Below, in pieces: positions 1-8,225 of a stretch of 35,216 bases of DNA; positions within the stretch are counted from its first letter, which is position 1; every line of letters begins with the position of its first letter. The translations under genes were made by a program, and so were the position numbers. Under the pieces are notes generated by a model that saw only the letters and a program-made list of their open reading frames with translations, searched no databases and was not told where the DNA came from. Source of the stretch: Lachnoclostridium sp. UBA1781 (GTDB lineage Bacteria > Bacillota > Clostridia > Lachnospirales > Lachnospiraceae). The stretch spans positions 6,426-41,641 of the forward strand of contig DCGJ01000122.1 in the NCBI GenBank assembly GCA_002315495.1, read 5' to 3'.

Positions 1-1252
1 CGGTTAAGCCCTCTGCATTTGCAAATGCAATAATATCGTTACCAACCGCGAGGAGCTGGTCTCTGGAGTAAGAAATCACACTGGACTTCTTAACAAAATC
101 ATCCACAGAAAGCGGACTAAAGAACTTTGCCGTTCCATTGGTAGGCAGAATGTGATCCGGTCCGGCATAGTAATCTCCGAGCGGCTCGCTGGAATACTGA
201 CCAAGGAAGATGGCGCCTGCGTTCTTAATGTAGGTCATGCTTTCAAATGGGTTCGCGGTTAAAATCTCCAAGTGTTCGGAAGCAACCGCATTTACCGCAT
301 CATATGCATCCTGCATGTTATCGGCAACCAAAATATAACCGTAGTTTTCGATGGAGGTTGCAATAATCTCCTTACGCTCTAACGTCGACATCTGACGGGT
401 AAGTTCAGCATCAACGGTCTCTGCAAGTTCCATTGAGGTTGTAACCAGAATTGCACTTGCGAGCTGGTCATGCTCCGCCTGGCTCATCAAATCTGCGGCA
501 ACATAGCGTGCATTTGCCGTCTCATCAGCGAGAACAAGAATCTCGGACGGACCTGCAACGGAATCAATACCGACGTTACCGTAAACCGCTTTCTTAGCAA
601 GAGCAACATAAATGTTTCCCGGTCCGCAAATCTTATCGACCTTCGCAATGCTTTCGGTTCCGAAGGCAAGTGCTGCAATGGCCTGTGCACCGCCTACCTT
701 TGCAATCTTATCTACGCCGGCTTCTCTTGCAGCAACCAATACCGTCGGATTGACCTTACCGGTAGCGCCACATGGAGTACAAATCGTAATCTCCGAAACA
801 CCTGCAACCTTTGCCGGAACAACGTTCATAAGAACACTGGAAGGATATGCTGCTTTTCCACCCGGAACATATACACCAACCTTGGAAAGCGGAGTCACCT
901 TCTGTCCGAGAATAATTCCTTCCTTACAATCAAACCAGCTGGTGCGCTTCTGCATCATGTGGTAATCACGAATGTTTTCAATCGATTTGCGAATAATACG
1001 AACGAGATTCGCATCCACCTCGTTATAAGCATCGGTAATCTCCTGTTCGGTAACATAAAGTGTCTCCGGGGTTAGGCGAATCTTATCGAACTTCTCGGTA
1101 TAATCAAATAAAGCAGCATCCTTACGCTCTTTGATATTCTCAATAATATCCGCCACAGTCTTCTCCTGCTCCGGATACTGATTCGGACTTCTCTTCAGGA
1201 GTTTTTCCAGAAGGTCCTGCTTGGTTTCTTCGTTTAATCTAACAATCTTCAT
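1..1252 (-). CDS. hisD: Histidinol dehydrogenase HisD (3' end cut by window edge)
   Basis: This enzyme catalyses the last two steps of histidine synthesis, oxidising L-histidinol to L-histidine with NAD and a bound zinc ion in the cytoplasm. The ATG at 1252-1250 gives MKIVRLNEE, and the frame stays open for 417 codons to the window edge, so only about 10-20 residues are missing compared with the usual length near 430. Family landmarks are the glycine-rich PGGKAAYPS stretch, AGPSEILVLAD, and DLMSQAEHD, which carries the Gln and His expected in the active/zinc site. It is the third gene of hisZ-hisG-hisD and starts 26 bases after the hisG stop, behind an AAGGAGAT ribosome-binding site. The identification is firm. 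Only the C-terminus is unseen. Confidence 0.97.
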   Translation of the reverse strand, partial: MKIVRLNEETKQDLLEKLLKRSPNQYPEQEKTVADIIENIKERKDAALFDYTEKFDKIRLTPETLYVTEQEITDAYNEVDANLVRIIRKSIENIRDYHMMQKRTSWFDCKEGIILGQKVTPLSKVGVYVPGGKAAYPSSVLMNVVPAKVAGVSEITICTPCGATGKVNPTVLVAAREAGVDKIAKVGGAQAIAALAFGTESIAKVDKICGPGNIYVALAKKAVYGNVGIDSVAGPSEILVLADETANARYVAADLMSQAEHDQLASAILVTTSMELAETVDAELTRQMSTLERKEIIATSIENYGYILVADNMQDAYDAVNAVASEHLEILTANPFESMTYIKNAGAIFLGQYSSEPLGDYYAGPDHILPTNGTAKFFSPLSVDDFVKKSSVISYSRDQLLAVGNDIIAFANAEGLT

Positions 1253-1278
1253 TTTCTTATCTCCTTGAAAATGCGGCC

Positions 1279-1935
1279 TTACTTTGCAGCATTTCTCTTC
1301 TCAATCACTTCGCGCATGCCTTTAATAATGGCATTGATACGCTCACTTTCCATCTTCATACTAACCTGGTTTACAACCATTCTTGCAGATAACGGAACAA
1401 TCTCCTCCAAAACCTCGAGTCCGTTCTCACGAAGGGTAGAGCCGGTTTCCACAATATCGACAATAACCTCGGAAAGACCGACAATCGGGGCAAGCTCAAT
1501 AGAGCCATTCAACTTGATGATTTCCACTGTTTGATGCAATTGATTATAGAAGTAATCCTTTGCAATATTCGGGTACTTGGTTGCAACACGAATGAGCTTT
1601 CCGGAACCGAGTAATTCCTTTGCGGAAAGAGGTCCTGCAACACACATACGGCATTTTCCGACATTCAAATCAGCAACCTCGTATAATTTGCGTCCTTCCT
1701 CTAAAATGGTATCCAAGCCTACGATACCGATATCGGCCGCTCCATATTCAACATAAGTCGGAACGTCATTCGCTTTCGCAAGAAAGAAACGAAGTCCTAA
1801 TTCTTCATTTACAAAGATTAACTTACGCGTGTCCTTATCCTTCATTTCTTCGCAGAAAATGCCCATTTCGCCAAGCATCTCCATGGCTTTATTTGCAAGT
1901 CTGCCCTTCGCAAGGGCAAATGTAATATATCTCAT
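1279..1935 (-). CDS. hisG: ATP phosphoribosyltransferase catalytic subunit HisG, short form
   Basis: HisG makes phosphoribosyl-ATP from ATP and PRPP, the committed step of histidine synthesis. At 218 residues it is the short form, which lacks the C-terminal regulatory domain of long HisG and is known to need HisZ as partner; hisZ is directly upstream. The start MRYITFALAKGRL and the phosphate-binding stretch ending in DIVETGSTLRENGLE match the family. The ATG at 1935 lies 10 bases after the hisZ stop, so the two subunits are probably made together. In known short-form complexes HisG and HisZ form a hetero-octamer in which HisZ carries histidine feedback. That is inferred here from length and context. 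Confidence 0.97.
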   Translation of the reverse strand: MRYITFALAKGRLANKAMEMLGEMGIFCEEMKDKDTRKLIFVNEELGLRFFLAKANDVPTYVEYGAADIGIVGLDTILEEGRKLYEVADLNVGKCRMCVAGPLSAKELLGSGKLIRVATKYPNIAKDYFYNQLHQTVEIIKLNGSIELAPIVGLSEVIVDIVETGSTLRENGLEVLEEIVPLSARMVVNQVSMKMESERINAIIKGMREVIEKRNAAK

Positions 1936-1945
1936 CTTCTAACCT

Positions 1946-3154
1946 CTACAAACGATAAATCTTAACCTCGGTATCATCGCCAATGCAATGCACCTCAACG
2001 ACCTCTTCCGATACGGAAATCAAGTTCTCCTTCACCTGCTCCATATCCGAAACACAGGACAAGCTTACTGCTTTTCCCTGATGTCGTAGCTTTTTCGCAT
2101 ACGAAATGGCATCGGATTCCGACCCTTCTGAAAATGCAACCATGTACACTTCCTTTACGGTTTTCGGAAGAAGCCCCTGACGGTCAAGCGCAATCATCAG
2201 ATAATCGAGTGTGATGGACATACCGATTGCAGGAACATCAAGACCAAACTGAGAAACCAGATTGTTATAGCGTCCGCCGGAAGCAATGGCTTCACCGGTT
2301 CCGTAAGTGATCGCACGGAAAATGATGCCGGTATAATAGTTGTACTTACTAAGCATACCAAGATCGTAAGAAATATACTTCTCGCAATCATACTCTTTTA
2401 AGAGCGCATCAAGTGCTTCCAATCGCTCAATTGCCATCTGTGCTCTGGTATTGTCCGTCGCAGCCTTAATCGGCGAAATCTTATCAATGGAACCAAAGGT
2501 CTCCGGAAGCATCAGGAACAATTTCTTCTGCTCTTCCGAGATCGAAAGCTCGGAAAGAAGATCCTGCGCCTTAAAGATATTCTTCGTCTTAATGGCTACT
2601 CGAAGTTCTTCCTCTAAGTCAGCATCAATATTATTCTGCTCAATCAGTCCTTTAAAGAATCCCGCATTTCCAATCTCAATCTGAAAATCAGAAAGACCAG
2701 CTTTCTTTAACGCTTCTACGGTAAGCGCAATCATCTCCGCATCCGCACTAACGGAAGCATCGTTAAAGAGCTCAACACCAAGCTGTGTCGTCTCTTTCAA
2801 ACGGCCCTGATAATTATGGTTATTGATGTAGGTATTACCATTGTAGCAAAGACGAACCGGGTAAATGCTGTCCTTGTAGTACTTGGCAACCGAACGCGCA
2901 ATGGACGGCGTCATATCCGGGCGAAGCACCAAAGTGTTACCCTCCTGATCAAAGAACTTGAACATTTCCTTCGATGCCACAGTGCCTCGTTCTTTATTAA
3001 AAATATCAAAAAACTCAAAGCTCGGTGTACAAATGTTGCGATATCCGTAGCTGTTCATGACACCAAGAATTACGTCAGTCAGCAATTCCTTCTGACGTCC
3101 ATCATTTCCATACAAGTCACGAACACCCTCCGGGGTATGTAATAAACGGTTCAT
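1946..3154 (-). CDS. hisZ: ATP phosphoribosyltransferase regulatory subunit HisZ
   Basis: HisZ is a paralogue of histidyl-tRNA synthetase without aminoacylation activity. It binds short HisG and provides feedback regulation. The 402-residue protein begins MNRLLHTPEGVRDL, typical of HisZ/HisS-like proteins, and has the class II motif 2 region (LRPDMTPSIARSVAKYY) and an ASGGRYNNL stretch resembling the HisA motif. A full histidyl-tRNA synthetase would be longer, with an anticodon-binding domain, and the short HisG next door settles the choice. It is the first gene of the his operon: an AAAGGAGG ribosome-binding site precedes the ATG at 3154, and a consensus promoter plus a palindromic operator lie just upstream. 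Confidence 0.95.
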   Translation of the reverse strand: MNRLLHTPEGVRDLYGNDGRQKELLTDVILGVMNSYGYRNICTPSFEFFDIFNKERGTVASKEMFKFFDQEGNTLVLRPDMTPSIARSVAKYYKDSIYPVRLCYNGNTYINNHNYQGRLKETTQLGVELFNDASVSADAEMIALTVEALKKAGLSDFQIEIGNAGFFKGLIEQNNIDADLEEELRVAIKTKNIFKAQDLLSELSISEEQKKLFLMLPETFGSIDKISPIKAATDNTRAQMAIERLEALDALLKEYDCEKYISYDLGMLSKYNYYTGIIFRAITYGTGEAIASGGRYNNLVSQFGLDVPAIGMSITLDYLMIALDRQGLLPKTVKEVYMVAFSEGSESDAISYAKKLRHQGKAVSLSCVSDMEQVKENLISVSEEVVEVHCIGDDTEVKIYRL

Positions 3155-3188
3155 GGGAACCTCCTTTAAATACTTTAGTTTGGTAAAG

Positions 3189-3204
3189 TGCTAACATGTT
3201 AGCA
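3189..3204 (-). promoter_or_regulatory. 16-bp perfect palindrome, candidate operator of the his operon
   Basis: TGCTAACATGTTAGCA is a perfect 16-bp inverted repeat lying about 5-20 bases downstream of the predicted start of his transcription. A dimeric repressor bound there would block the very strong promoter. A TrpR-like YerC/HisR-type regulator of histidine genes in Firmicutes is a reasonable guess. No regulator gene is present in the window, so its identity is inference. Confidence 0.65.
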
Positions 3205-3215
3205 AGATGATACGC

Positions 3216-3244
3216 ATTATACAAAAGGGAAAATCGTTTGTCAA
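3216..3244 (-). promoter_or_regulatory. Consensus sigma-A promoter of the his operon
   Basis: On the minus strand the sequence reads TTGACA (3244-3239), a 17-base spacer, then TATAAT (3221-3216), an exact match to the sigma-A consensus at the optimal spacing. Transcription should start near 3209, giving a leader of only about 55 bases before hisZ, too short for a histidine T-box. The -35 box contains the TGA stop codon of recU, so the promoter is tucked into the end of the upstream gene. Confidence 0.9.
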
Positions 3245-3774
3245 CCCTCTCTTTTGGAAAGATCCAGATTAATAAAATCAAGATAATTGATGGTAAGAGA
3301 CTGTTTCATTGGGAACAAAAACTCAGGGTCCAATTCATCAAATCGAATACTGTGACGTCCTCCCTCGGTCATTCTTTGATAAAATCGCTCCAGTTCGGAA
3401 TAACGCATATAATAGATCAGGTCTTTCGATGTGTAATTAATGAGAAGAAATGCAATTCCCTGCTGCTTCTCAAAATCTCTCATATATTCCACCTGATGTT
3501 CGTGGACATTCTGCAAACTGAAGGTATCCACCTGACACTCCTTACAGTCAAAACAAATCGGGATTCCCTGAGCAACGCCAATATAGTCCACCGTTGATTT
3601 CTGATCAAAATAAGCCAACGTAATATGCCTGGTCTGCTTATCTATATCAATCGGTGTAATCGGGGTCGGAATCTTCTGGACAAGCGCCAGATTACGGTCA
3701 CGATAATGCTGATTCGTCGTATTAATCATTTCCTCGAGAATGGAACCTCGAAGACCTCTGGAACGCCATGCCAT
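3241..3774 (-). CDS. recU: Holliday junction resolvase RecU
   Basis: RecU is the structure-specific endonuclease that cuts Holliday junctions during recombination and chromosome segregation in Firmicutes. The 177-residue protein opens with a basic stretch and RGLRGSILEEMINTTN, then has the metal-binding core around STVDYIGV, ICFDCKECQ (Asp-X-Lys-type catalytic segment), and VEYMRDFEKQQGIAFLLINY, all diagnostic of the family. The start ATG at 3774 has AAGGAG five bases upstream. Family members are often 170-200 residues, so it is full length. In many Firmicutes recU sits next to a penicillin-binding protein gene. Here it follows a pseudouridine synthase gene, and its stop codon overlaps the his promoter. 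Confidence 0.93.
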   Translation of the reverse strand: MAWRSRGLRGSILEEMINTTNQHYRDRNLALVQKIPTPITPIDIDKQTRHITLAYFDQKSTVDYIGVAQGIPICFDCKECQVDTFSLQNVHEHQVEYMRDFEKQQGIAFLLINYTSKDLIYYMRYSELERFYQRMTEGGRHSIRFDELDPEFLFPMKQSLTINYLDFINLDLSKREG

Positions 3775-3817
3775 GAAAACTCCTTTCCCTCGCTAAATGC
3801 GAGTATTTCTTTTATAT

Positions 3818-4846
3818 TTACTTTTCTCTGCTCAAATGGAAATCCGGAAACTCCTCCTTCACCACATTGGCCAGTGATTTTGGAATCGGTGCATATATCT
3901 TTTTACCCGAAAGCTTCTGTAAAGGCTGCTTCATGTTTGGAAAATCGTAGCGATAACATAACAGCAACTGATATTTGATTCCGTAATGTGCCTTTAATTC
4001 ACTTATTTCGGATGCATTTTTTCCAAGATACTTTGGATCTCCTAAAACAGGATGACCCAGATGCTCCATTACCGAACGAATCTGATGCGATTTTCCGGTT
4101 ACAAGATCAATTTCAAGTAGGGAAACCCTATCATTCGATGCAAGCACGCGTCCTTTTGTATGAATTCTCTCTGCCTGCTCACATGGTTCAGCGCAAATGC
4201 TTACCTTATTCGATTGTTCATCCTTCACAAGATATCCTTTATGCTCAAAGGTCCCTTTCATTTCTCCTATAACAATTGCCAAATAATACTTTTGTAAGGT
4301 TCTGCTTTTTAATGCTTCGGAGATTAACTGTTGGCCAATCAGGGATTTGGCAAAAAGGACGAGACCGGAGGTGTTTCGGTCCAGACGGTTACAGATTCCC
4401 GGCTTAAACATTCGTAAGGATTCCTTCGTAATACTGCCGGATTCAACCAGGTATTGAAGAATCTGCTCGTTAATCGAATCTCCTTCCTTCGTATCCTTCT
4501 GAGACAGAATCCCAGCGGGTTTATAGCATAAAAGCAAATGCTCATCCTCGTATGGAATAGAGGTTTTCTTTACCGGATTCACAGAGAATCTCGGCAAAGT
4601 ATCTTCAGACGAACTGCTTCCAAACTCACCGGCAAACTTTTCAAAGGTCTCGTCGGATAGGAACAGCTTTACAACGTCTCCCTCCACCAACATCTCCGTA
4701 CCGTCAGCCTTCAGGTCGTTTAACGTGATATTCTTCTTTCGAAGCATCTTGTAAATGAAACTTGAATTGGCTTCCTTAAGCACTCTTTGCAGATATTTTG
4801 AGAATCTTTGCCTCTCTTCTGATTTTGCAACAACGAATTCTTTCAC
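3818..4846 (-). CDS. RluA-family 23S rRNA pseudouridine synthase with S4 domain
   Basis: The enzyme isomerises uridine to pseudouridine in large-subunit rRNA. The 342-residue protein has an N-terminal S4 RNA-binding region (about residues 12-63), then the RluA catalytic domain. The catalytic aspartate is Asp156 in NRLDRNTSG, and GKSHQIRSVMEHLGHPVLGDP lies in the C-terminal part of the catalytic domain. The architecture matches RluC/RluD relatives, but the exact target uridine cannot be told from sequence. The start is GTG at 4846 with AAGGAG five bases upstream; this ribosome-binding site overlaps the stop region of the preceding membrane-protein gene, so translation of the two is probably coupled. 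Confidence 0.92.
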   Translation of the reverse strand: MKEFVVAKSEERQRFSKYLQRVLKEANSSFIYKMLRKKNITLNDLKADGTEMLVEGDVVKLFLSDETFEKFAGEFGSSSSEDTLPRFSVNPVKKTSIPYEDEHLLLCYKPAGILSQKDTKEGDSINEQILQYLVESGSITKESLRMFKPGICNRLDRNTSGLVLFAKSLIGQQLISEALKSRTLQKYYLAIVIGEMKGTFEHKGYLVKDEQSNKVSICAEPCEQAERIHTKGRVLASNDRVSLLEIDLVTGKSHQIRSVMEHLGHPVLGDPKYLGKNASEISELKAHYGIKYQLLLCYRYDFPNMKQPLQKLSGKKIYAPIPKSLANVVKEEFPDFHLSREK

Positions 4847-4855
4847 GTCTGCTCC

Positions 4856-5407
4856 TTATACAATAATCATCGATAAAAACTCTGTTATTTCTGTTGGAAT
4901 CTCTTCCTCACGAGTTAAGCTCAGAAGACGATTTGCCATAGCTTCAGCATCATGAAAAACATGAAAATGCGCATTTACACCACGCTTTTTCAGAGAATCA
5001 ACAAAATAGTCGTGAATCAGCTCGTCCTGCTTTCCATCACCACCATCGAAGGCAACGAGCTCATTTTCCGTAACGAACAAGTAATCCAAATGCATAATCT
5101 TCTGAGGCGAGGTAAATACCAAATCACAGTATTCTCTACCCTTTACCGGAAGAATTGAATGGAATTTCTGATATACGGTCTCTTCCAATGCTTTATATGG
5201 CAGCATCGTAATCAAGATTGTCAGATACTTTGCGGCTGGCAGAACGAACAAAATGCCGGCTACCGTAAGAAGATTTTTCTTTGTATGTGTAGCAACATAA
5301 CCGGTTGCTACCATTGCTACACCAATCAGAACGAAAAAAACGAAAAACAGAAACGTCTTTTTCTTTTTCGCATCAAAATAGCCTCGGTCTCCTTTATTAA
5401 CCTTCAT
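4856..5407 (-). CDS. Conserved-looking membrane protein of unknown function
   Basis: I do not recognise this 183-residue protein. A basic N-terminus (KKKKT) is followed by two hydrophobic segments near residues 19-40 and 47-70, then a soluble domain of about 110 residues. This domain is acidic towards its end and includes FVTENELVAFDGGDGKQDELI. The positive-inside rule would place the N-terminus and the C-terminal domain in the cytoplasm. The gene starts inside the end of the RsuA-HAD fusion gene (11-base overlap) and ends only 9 bases before the RluA gene, so it belongs to an rRNA-modification operon. No catalytic motif is evident. Confidence 0.75.
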   Translation of the reverse strand: MKVNKGDRGYFDAKKKKTFLFFVFFVLIGVAMVATGYVATHTKKNLLTVAGILFVLPAAKYLTILITMLPYKALEETVYQKFHSILPVKGREYCDLVFTSPQKIMHLDYLFVTENELVAFDGGDGKQDELIHDYFVDSLKKRGVNAHFHVFHDAEAMANRLLSLTREEEIPTEITEFLSMIIV

Positions 5408-6806
5408 GAATACACCTCGCTAGGTCTGTAAAATCACGAATGACGTAATCCGCCTCCGTAGATAATTGTTCTGTTGTATGCTTCTTGTATGCATCCCGCA
5501 CCAAGACGGTTTTCATATGGGCTGCATGGCCTGCCTGTAATCCCGGAAGAACATCCTCAAATACAAGGCAACGCTCCGCTTGTACACCAAGCTTTTCAGC
5601 CACGAGTAAATAGATATCAGGCGATGGTTTCCCTTTTGCGACTTCACACGCGGTATGAATCTCCGTAAAGTATTTCGTTAAGTCTAAGGCTTTTAATAAT
5701 TCCTGTACAAGGAGCATGGAATTACTTGTTGCAATCCCCATTTTGATACCATGACTAAGGCAATGCTCCAGGAATTCGCGAACACCTTTCTTCAACTTAA
5801 CATTCGTCTGATACTGTTCTAACGCCATTTGGTTCCAGTCCTCTTTGATTTGCTGGATGGAATCCGGAATATGAAAGGTTTCTTTAAAATAAAGGGCATT
5901 TTCATGGAACGAAAGCCCTTCAATCTTCTCCTGTAAATCGTGCGGAAGCGATATGCCGAACTTGCCAAGATAATCGATGTCAATCTGTTCCCACATCCAC
6001 ATGGAGTCTACCAAAGTGCCGTCCAAATCAAACAAACATGCCTCGTACTCCTTTAGTTCGAGGGAATCCAAAGAGGCTCTCGTGTCCTTAAAAATCTCCT
6101 CTTCAAGCCATTCTCTCGTAACCTCTCGATATTCTCCTATCAGTAAATCGGAAGGAAGCACAAGCTCTCCTATGGCAATTCGCTTCAGATAAGTTACCTC
6201 GTTCCCAATCGCATGAAACATTCGTTTCACCTGGTGAAATTTTCCCTCGGATATCGTTAACGTAACCCTGGAAATATCAGATTCTCTGTCGTATGAAATC
6301 GGTTCAAATCTTGCCGGCTGCGAAGTGAAATCCTCGAATTCGATTCCGGTTTCCAGCCTCCGTATTCCAAGACTGGATACGCGACCGGAGACCTCCACAT
6401 AATAAGTTTTATCTACATGTTTTTTCGGAGACATCAATCGGTGATTAAGATCTCCATCGTTCGTAATAATCAAAAGGCCTTCGGTATCCTTGTCCAGTCG
6501 ACCAACCGGAAAACAGGAGGCCTGAACTGTCGGTGGGAACGCGTCCATAACAGTTCGGTCCCTTTGATCTTCTGTTGCAGAAATCTCACCCTGAGGCTTG
6601 TGATAGATATAATAAACCGTTCCGAGTAAATGCAGCTCCTTCCCGTCAAAGGTAACCACATCCGCATCGGACACCTTCACATCATCCTTCTTCACGGTTT
6701 CACCATTGACACGAACGCGCCCTTTTTTTACGGCATCTTTCGCGAGTTTTCTACTTGCACAGGCATTGGTTTCCGTTAAAAACCGGTCTAAACGATAGGT
6801 ATTCAT
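5397..6806 (-). CDS. Fusion of RsuA-type pseudouridine synthase and HAD-superfamily phosphatase
   Basis: This 469-residue protein joins two enzymes. Residues about 1-240 form an RsuA/RluB-type pseudouridine synthase: an S4 domain (MNTYRLDRFLTETNACASRK) and a catalytic domain with Asp105 in VGRLDKDTEG. Residues about 255-469 form a HAD hydrolase of the beta-phosphoglucomutase-like group: motif I FDLDGTLVDS with nucleophile Asp260 and Asp262, motif II IATSNS, the lysine in KGKPSPDIY and the acidic motif IV VFEDVLPGLQAG. There is one continuous frame with no internal stop, so this is a true fusion. Its ATG shares a base with the stop of the upstream methyltransferase gene (TAATG). The substrate of the HAD half is unknown. 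Confidence 0.93.
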   Translation of the reverse strand: MNTYRLDRFLTETNACASRKLAKDAVKKGRVRVNGETVKKDDVKVSDADVVTFDGKELHLLGTVYYIYHKPQGEISATEDQRDRTVMDAFPPTVQASCFPVGRLDKDTEGLLIITNDGDLNHRLMSPKKHVDKTYYVEVSGRVSSLGIRRLETGIEFEDFTSQPARFEPISYDRESDISRVTLTISEGKFHQVKRMFHAIGNEVTYLKRIAIGELVLPSDLLIGEYREVTREWLEEEIFKDTRASLDSLELKEYEACLFDLDGTLVDSMWMWEQIDIDYLGKFGISLPHDLQEKIEGLSFHENALYFKETFHIPDSIQQIKEDWNQMALEQYQTNVKLKKGVREFLEHCLSHGIKMGIATSNSMLLVQELLKALDLTKYFTEIHTACEVAKGKPSPDIYLLVAEKLGVQAERCLVFEDVLPGLQAGHAAHMKTVLVRDAYKKHTTEQLSTEADYVIRDFTDLARCIHEG

Positions 6807-8209
6807 TACATTAACCTCCAGCCAGGCAGGTATTTATTCTTAAAATTACATCCTTTTTTCTTTACAAATCCAAGTGAACAATCACCGGCAAACAGAAGCA
6901 CATATCCGTCCGGCAGATCCTCCGGAAGATCAACAGATTCGCATTTTAAATAACGAATGACACGTGGGTCCTGCACATCTAATTGATAGCTGTTATCATA
7001 TTCTCCGATTCGTAAAGACGATGCAAGTGCCTGACTTGGCTCGAAACGGTCCTTTTTACATTCACCCAGAAGTAACCCGGTACGAAGCAGGCGAAGTCCG
7101 GAAAGATCCGGGGTCTTCTCAGGAATATGATAATAGCTTTCACCACGGCAGATGATTCTGTTCCGATCCACCGGAATGTGGCATAAATCAAGAAATGCAC
7201 ATAATTCCTTCGGAAGTTTTCCAATCGGAAGGAAGCCGCGAAATGCACCTGCTAATCCGCCATACCCTTCCGTTTTCTTTCGAAACATCGCAACAAAATG
7301 CCCCTCTCCCTCGAGTTTATGAGGGAATAACCGAAGGCATTTTTTCATCTCCTCATTCGGTTTCTGCATCCAGTCCGGACGTCCGAAAGAAAAGCCCATC
7401 GAAAGATACTCTTCCTTCTTCTCTTCAGGCACTGTATCCACAAGCTCCATTTCAGGAAAATGCTCCAGCACCATCTGCACCATCTCTTCATCCTCTTCCG
7501 GAGAGAAGGTACAAGTCGAATACAACATGGTTCCGCCCGGCTTTAACATGGCGATAGCCTGCGGCAAAATCTCACGTTGAAGGTTTGCATAATATCCGGT
7601 CCCATACTGCTCCCAGTTCTTCATGATTGCAGGCTGCTTTCGGAACATTCCTTCCCCGGAACATGGTGCATCCACTAATATTTTATCGAAGAACTCAGGA
7701 AAATGCTTGGCTAAAGTCTGTGAATCCTCACTCGCAACAATTGCATTTCGAACACCAAACACTTCAATATTCTTTAGGAGCGCTTTTGCTCTTGAATTAC
7801 TGATATCGTTACAAATGAGAAGTCCCGTACCATTCAGCTTTGCAGCAAGCTCCGTGCTTTTTCCGCCCGGTGCCGCGCAAAGGTCCAGTACACAGTCTCC
7901 TTCCTCAATCGGAAGCAGATTTGCAGGTGTCATGGCACTTGGTTCCTGCAGATAATAGAGACCTCCATAGTAATACGGATGCTTGGACGGAGTCGCATTT
8001 TCCTCATAAAAGAAACCGTTATCAATCCATGGAATCGGCGTTAATGAAAAGTCAAAAAGCTCCCTGAACTTGTCCGGGGAGCATTTTAAACGATTGACAC
8101 GCATGCCGGAGCGGGCAGATTCCGAAAGACTGGCTTCGTATTCGGATAATTCCTCTTCTCCAAGCATGGTTAACATACGATTTCGAAATTGTTCTGGTAA
8201 TTTGGCCAT
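6806..8209 (-). CDS. rsmF: RsmF/NOP2-type rRNA 5-methylcytosine methyltransferase
   Basis: The protein transfers a methyl group from S-adenosylmethionine to C5 of cytosine in rRNA. In 467 residues it has an N-terminal RNA-binding part, the SAM site LDLCAAPGGKSTELA (near residues 108-122), and both catalytic cysteines of the NSUN family: Cys183 in DAPCSGEGMF and Cys233 in STCTFSPEEDE. A C-terminal PUA-like region follows from about residue 300. The length and domains fit the RsmF group found in Enterococcus and Lachnospiraceae better than RsmB, which has an N-terminal NusB domain. The ATG at 8209 has AAGGAG seven bases upstream. The stop overlaps the start of the fusion gene, so translation is coupled. 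The precise cytosines modified are unknown. Confidence 0.9.
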   Translation of the reverse strand: MAKLPEQFRNRMLTMLGEEELSEYEASLSESARSGMRVNRLKCSPDKFRELFDFSLTPIPWIDNGFFYEENATPSKHPYYYGGLYYLQEPSAMTPANLLPIEEGDCVLDLCAAPGGKSTELAAKLNGTGLLICNDISNSRAKALLKNIEVFGVRNAIVASEDSQTLAKHFPEFFDKILVDAPCSGEGMFRKQPAIMKNWEQYGTGYYANLQREILPQAIAMLKPGGTMLYSTCTFSPEEDEEMVQMVLEHFPEMELVDTVPEEKKEEYLSMGFSFGRPDWMQKPNEEMKKCLRLFPHKLEGEGHFVAMFRKKTEGYGGLAGAFRGFLPIGKLPKELCAFLDLCHIPVDRNRIICRGESYYHIPEKTPDLSGLRLLRTGLLLGECKKDRFEPSQALASSLRIGEYDNSYQLDVQDPRVIRYLKCESVDLPEDLPDGYVLLFAGDCSLGFVKKKGCNFKNKYLPGWRLM

Positions 8210-8225
8210 AGATTCTCCTTGGCTG

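Noticed and set aside
470..1075. A 201-codon plus-strand frame opposite hisD
   Set aside because: hisD is certain on the minus strand, and the plus frame looks like no protein family and has atypical composition.
3155..3215. Possible histidine T-box or leader peptide upstream of hisZ
   Set aside because: The leader from the consensus promoter is only about 55 bases, has no run of His codons and no room for a T-box.
3789..3803. Small hairpin CTCGC-TAAAT-GCGAG between the RluA gene and recU
   Set aside because: It has only 5 bp, its T-rich flank is on the plus strand where there is no gene, and it lies just before the recU ribosome-binding site. There is too little to call a terminator.
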